Origin: JBFKOL01 sp041628815
GTDB lineage: Bacteria > Bacteroidota > Bacteroidia > Chitinophagales > Saprospiraceae
Assembly: GCA_041628815.1 (NCBI GenBank)
Contig: JBFKOL010000188.1
Location: 1 to 8,020 of the forward strand
Direction: 5' to 3'
DNA: 8,020 nt
Positions 5,986 through 8,020 of the stretch are shown here, piece after piece; within the stretch, counting starts at the first letter, position 1; each line of letters begins with the position of its first letter. The position numbers and the translations under genes are program-made. The notes under the pieces were generated by a model. The model ran no database searches. It was not told the origin of the DNA and saw only the letters and a list, made by a program, of their open reading frames with translations.

Positions 5986-6834
5986 ATGAGAGCACTGAAA
6001 ATTACCAATACGATAACCAACAGGGATCAGAAGTCCCTCGACCGATATCTGAATGATATCAGCAACTACGATGTTCTTTCTCCTGACGAAGAGGTGAATT
6101 TGTTCAAAATGGTGAAGCAAGGGGACCAGGCGGCCCTGAACCGTATTGTTCACCATAATCTTAGGTTTGTTGTCTCGGTAGCCAAACAATACCAGCATAT
6201 GGGATTGTGGTTGGGAGATTTGATCAGTGAAGGCAATATAGGATTGATCAAGGCAGCAGAAAGATTCGATCCTACCCGAGGATTCAAATTCATCAGCTAT
6301 GCTGTGTGGTGGATCAGGCAATCTATTCTTGCAGCTATCAATGAAAAGTCGCGAAAGATCAGGCTGCCCATCAATTTAAAGACTACAACGGCGCATATAC
6401 TGGCAAAGAAGGCACAGATTGAACAAGTGAAAGAGAGGGAGGCTTCTACCGAAGAATTGGCCGCTGCATTGAATATCTCGGAGGAAAAGATCAAAAAATG
6501 CATGGATCACTATGCCAAATGCAAATCCCTCGATGCACCTTTGACGGAGGATGCTCAAAATGGCCTGGTCGACATCCTCGCTGATGGAAGCATACCAGAG
6601 CCGGATCATAAGTTGGAAGTAACAGAGTCCATCAAGATACAGGTGGAATCACTTATGGGTCAGCTCGATTATCGCGAACGCGAAGTGCTTACCATGTACT
6701 ACGGAATTGGTTTTGAATCACCAAAAACACTGCAGGAGATTTCAGATATTATGGAAGTCAGCAGGGAAAGGGTAAGGCAGGTTCGAGACAGAGCTTTGAA
6801 GAGGCTGAGGTCGATCTCGAAGCGAGGTTGGTAA
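5986..6834 (+). CDS. RpoD-like (sigma-70 group 2 type) RNA polymerase sigma factor
   Basis: A 282-residue sigma factor directing RNA polymerase to promoters. Like Bacteroidota primary sigma factors it lacks region 1.1 and begins MRALKITNTITNRDQKSLDRYL, region 1.2. Region 2 spans about 55-125, with HNLRFVVSVAKQY, GLIKAAERFDPTRGFKFISYAVWWIRQSI in its normal order; region 3 about 130-200; region 4 about 225-278, with the helix-turn-helix TLQEISDIMEVSRERVRQVR (248-267). Departures from the housekeeping protein suggest a paralogue: NEKSRKIRLPINLKTTT in place of the near-invariant SRIVRLPLNQ, MYYGIGFESPK before the helix-turn-helix, and a shortened C-terminus ending SKRGW. It is therefore more likely a stress or growth-phase sigma factor than the primary one, though only finding a second rpoD in the genome would prove that. 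A NYN-domain gene follows 19 bases later. Confidence 0.92.
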   Translation: MRALKITNTITNRDQKSLDRYLNDISNYDVLSPDEEVNLFKMVKQGDQAALNRIVHHNLRFVVSVAKQYQHMGLWLGDLISEGNIGLIKAAERFDPTRGFKFISYAVWWIRQSILAAINEKSRKIRLPINLKTTTAHILAKKAQIEQVKEREASTEELAAALNISEEKIKKCMDHYAKCKSLDAPLTEDAQNGLVDILADGSIPEPDHKLEVTESIKIQVESLMGQLDYREREVLTMYYGIGFESPKTLQEISDIMEVSRERVRQVRDRALKRLRSISKRGW

Positions 6835-6853
6835 CGGAACAGGTTAGGGATCA

Positions 6854-7357
6854 ATGAACAAGAAACCCGATATTCACATTCTCCAGTCGGTGGCCATCCT
6901 CATAGACGGCAACAACATCGAGATGAGTCTTCAAACCCTGATAGGAGATAAAAACGCTTTACTTGATTTTGATAAAATTATCCCAAAGCTCCTCGACAAC
7001 AGGGGGTTAAGCAGGTTGATCTATTTCCGTGAAGGACGCAGTATTTCCGATAAATTGGCAGAGAGATTACTGGCGCATTTTCATGGGTCGGTGGTGCCCT
7101 GCCACAAGTCCGCAGATATTCCTCTTACCATCAAGGCTACCCAGATTGCCCAAAAAGTTGACACCATTATCATCCTTTCCGGAGACTCTGATTATGTCGA
7201 ATTGGTGCGCCACCTTAAAGGTGAAGGCGTAAGGGTAGAAATTGCGGCCATTGAAAAAACGACTGCAGCCATTTTGATTGAAGAAGCCGATCATTTCACA
7301 CCCATTACTTCGGCAGACAGCTATATCCTGCGCCCCTTTCGTACCAAAAAAGTCTGA
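6854..7357 (+). CDS. NYN-domain (DUF88/LabA-like) putative ribonuclease
   Basis: A 167-residue protein of the PIN-like NYN superfamily, whose characterised members are metal-dependent RNases or act in RNA processing. VAILIDGNNIE (13-23) gives the first acidic centre at Asp18 with Asn20-Asn21. HKSADIPLTIKA (84-95) gives Asp88. IIILSGDSDYVELVRHLKGEGVRVEI (105-130) gives the Asp111/Asp113 centre and the long-helix motif. In many NYN proteins the second motif ends in a further Asp (VD-x-x-L-x-x-D); here that position is Lys94, which may mark a subfamily or reduced activity. It starts 19 bases after the sigma factor stop codon on the same strand, so the two are very likely cotranscribed. No partner domain is fused to it. 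A candidate terminator lies at 7379-7410. Confidence 0.87.
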   Translation: MNKKPDIHILQSVAILIDGNNIEMSLQTLIGDKNALLDFDKIIPKLLDNRGLSRLIYFREGRSISDKLAERLLAHFHGSVVPCHKSADIPLTIKATQIAQKVDTIIILSGDSDYVELVRHLKGEGVRVEIAAIEKTTAAILIEEADHFTPITSADSYILRPFRTKKV

Positions 7358-7378
7358 TTCTTTAAAAAAAGGTTAAAT

Positions 7379-7410
7379 GTCAGTTGACAAGTCTAAATCC
7401 TGACTTTTTT
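7379..7410 (+). terminator. Candidate terminator of the sigma factor-NYN operon
   Basis: GTCAG (7379-7383) can pair with CTGAC (7400-7404), or AAGTC (7389-7393) with GACTT (7402-7406). Both are followed by the T tract ending at 7410. Either stem is only 5 bases, so this is a moderate-strength call, 22 bases past the stop codon. Confidence 0.45.
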
Positions 7411-7450
7411 GCAGTTTGAGATGTCAAAAGTTCAATCAGAAACACTGTTT

Positions 7451-7573
7451 TTACAAATGGCATGTGCTTTGATCAGCCCTTAATAGACGCTTTTCATAAG
7501 CGCTAAAGTCTTGACAATCACTGAAGTAGGTTTCAATATGCCACATTTGCTTGGCTCTTGTGCTGAAGTGAGC
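7451..7573 (-). pseudogene. Possible C-terminal remnant of an IS4/IS701-type transposase
   Basis: In the minus frame between a stop at 7574-7576 and a stop at 7451-7453, the translation includes RAKQMWHIETYFSDCQDF and then SAYEKRLLRAD..TCHL. This resembles the C-terminal part of DDE transposases of the IS4/IS701 groups, where W-x-IE-x-x-F-x-D-x-K is followed by Y-x-x-R and a later His, the E being catalytic. Only about 40 codons survive, closed by stops on both sides, so any such gene is dead. The match is by eye and short. The terminal inverted repeats of an IS were not found. Confidence 0.3.
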
Positions 7574-7664
7574 TCAAATTGTAGGAGGCTTTATGTATGA
7601 ATGGAGATAGTGATCTCTCGTTTGAGATTTATTAATAGAACCAAATCATCTAAAAGAAAGAGTT

Positions 7665-8020
7665 ATGAAAAGGAATTTATTCTATTCTGGGTTGGTAGCA
7701 GCGCTGGTGTCGGTTTTGGTGATCGGTGCATACAGCTTTATTTTAAGAGACGATGCCCGGACTTTGCGAATCGAGCACGTTAATTCTGTACCGGGACAAA
7801 GTGTCCTTTACAGTATGGATGACAATGGTGAAGTAATACCGCTCGATTTTACCGGTGTTGCTGAAAAGGTAGTAGCTGCCGTAGTCCACATCAAAGCTAC
7901 AAAGACCAGCACCCAAAGACAGGATGCACCCCAAGCTCAACAACCCTCTATACCTGAACCTTTCAGGGATTTTTTCAACAACCCGTTTTTCAGGTTCGAA
8001 TCACCGCGCGATTACAATAT
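7665..8020 (+). CDS. HtrA/DegP-family serine protease, N-terminal part (runs off the window)
   Basis: The first 118 codons of a protein whose remainder lies beyond the window. Residues 1-26 (MKRNLFYSGLVAALVSVLVIGAYSFI) read as an uncleaved signal anchor or signal peptide. PLDFTGVAEKVVAAVVHIKAT (59-79) is the conserved first strand and helix of the HtrA/DegP protease domain. The Pro/Gln-rich stretch 87-100 and PFRDFFNNPFFRF (99-111) match the variable LA-loop region that precedes the catalytic His. DegP-type proteases degrade or refold damaged envelope proteins in the periplasm. The His-Asp-Ser triad and PDZ domains are expected downstream but cannot be seen. The ATG at 7665 has an A/G-rich leader (AAAAGAAAGAGTT), consistent with initiation here. 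Confidence 0.85.
   Translation, partial: MKRNLFYSGLVAALVSVLVIGAYSFILRDDARTLRIEHVNSVPGQSVLYSMDDNGEVIPLDFTGVAEKVVAAVVHIKATKTSTQRQDAPQAQQPSIPEPFRDFFNNPFFRFESPRDYN

Larger units (their letters stand above)
7358..7664. other. 307-base gap ahead of the HtrA gene
   Basis: Besides the candidate terminator and the possible transposase remnant, this gap has two small hairpins: CGCTT (7488-7492)/AAGCG (7498-7502) with a 5-base loop, and GAGAT (7604-7608)/ATCTC (7613-7617) with a 4-base loop. The second lies 48-61 bases upstream of the HtrA start and could be an operator or leader structure. No CIRCE element and no clear TAnnTTTG promoter was found. Confidence 0.35.

Noticed and set aside
3190..7490. 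TAATAGACGC occurs exactly at 3190-3199 and 7481-7490
   Set aside because: About thirty repeated 10-base words are expected by chance in 8 kb, and the flanks do not match.
1..8020. Searched for a defence island, CRISPR array, toxin-antitoxin pair, retron or phage genes
   Set aside because: No direct-repeat array, reverse transcriptase, small toxin/antitoxin pair or phage gene is present; the NYN protein has no small antitoxin partner upstream, only a sigma factor.

Overview
The window looks like ordinary chromosomal DNA from a member of the Bacteroidota, plausibly a Saprospiria- or Cytophagia-type environmental species. This is an inference from gene content: a short RpoD-like sigma factor with no region 1.1, a Dps of the type common in that phylum, a small protein family largely confined to the phylum, weak or absent Shine-Dalgarno sequences, and A-rich leaders. 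No rRNA, tRNA, CRISPR array or intact mobile element was seen.

Layout. Positions 5-42 hold a strong terminator for a gene left of the window. A small secreted lipocalin-like protein follows on + (155-631). Four minus-strand genes come next: a 107-residue conserved protein (683-1006), a coiled-coil lipoprotein (1069-1470), an SdiA-regulated-type beta-propeller lipoprotein (1664-2584) and Dps (2682-3176). Clear terminators lie downstream of dps and of the coiled-coil lipoprotein, so these are mostly separate transcription units. An MscS-family mechanosensitive channel (3333-4214, +) diverges from dps and converges on a PPK2-type polyphosphate kinase (4254-5021, -). A 468-base stretch without a credible gene follows. 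Then come a small orphan protein with a possible nuclease-fold signature (5490-5849, +), an RpoD-like alternative sigma factor (5986-6834, +) and a NYN-domain putative RNase 19 bases behind it (6854-7357, +). A 307-base gap carries a possible transposase remnant. The window ends inside an HtrA/DegP-type periplasmic protease (7665 onward).

Functionally, much of the window fits stress physiology: Dps (iron and oxidative stress), MscS (osmotic downshock), PPK2 (polyphosphate and nucleotide energy balance), an alternative sigma factor, and HtrA (envelope protein quality control). Apart from the sigma factor/NYN pair these are separate units, so the clustering is suggestive only.

I found no clear new multi-gene system. 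The items most worth a second look are the sigma factor/NYN RNase pair with its repeat-rich promoter region, the orphan 119-residue protein, and the possible IS remnant upstream of htrA.
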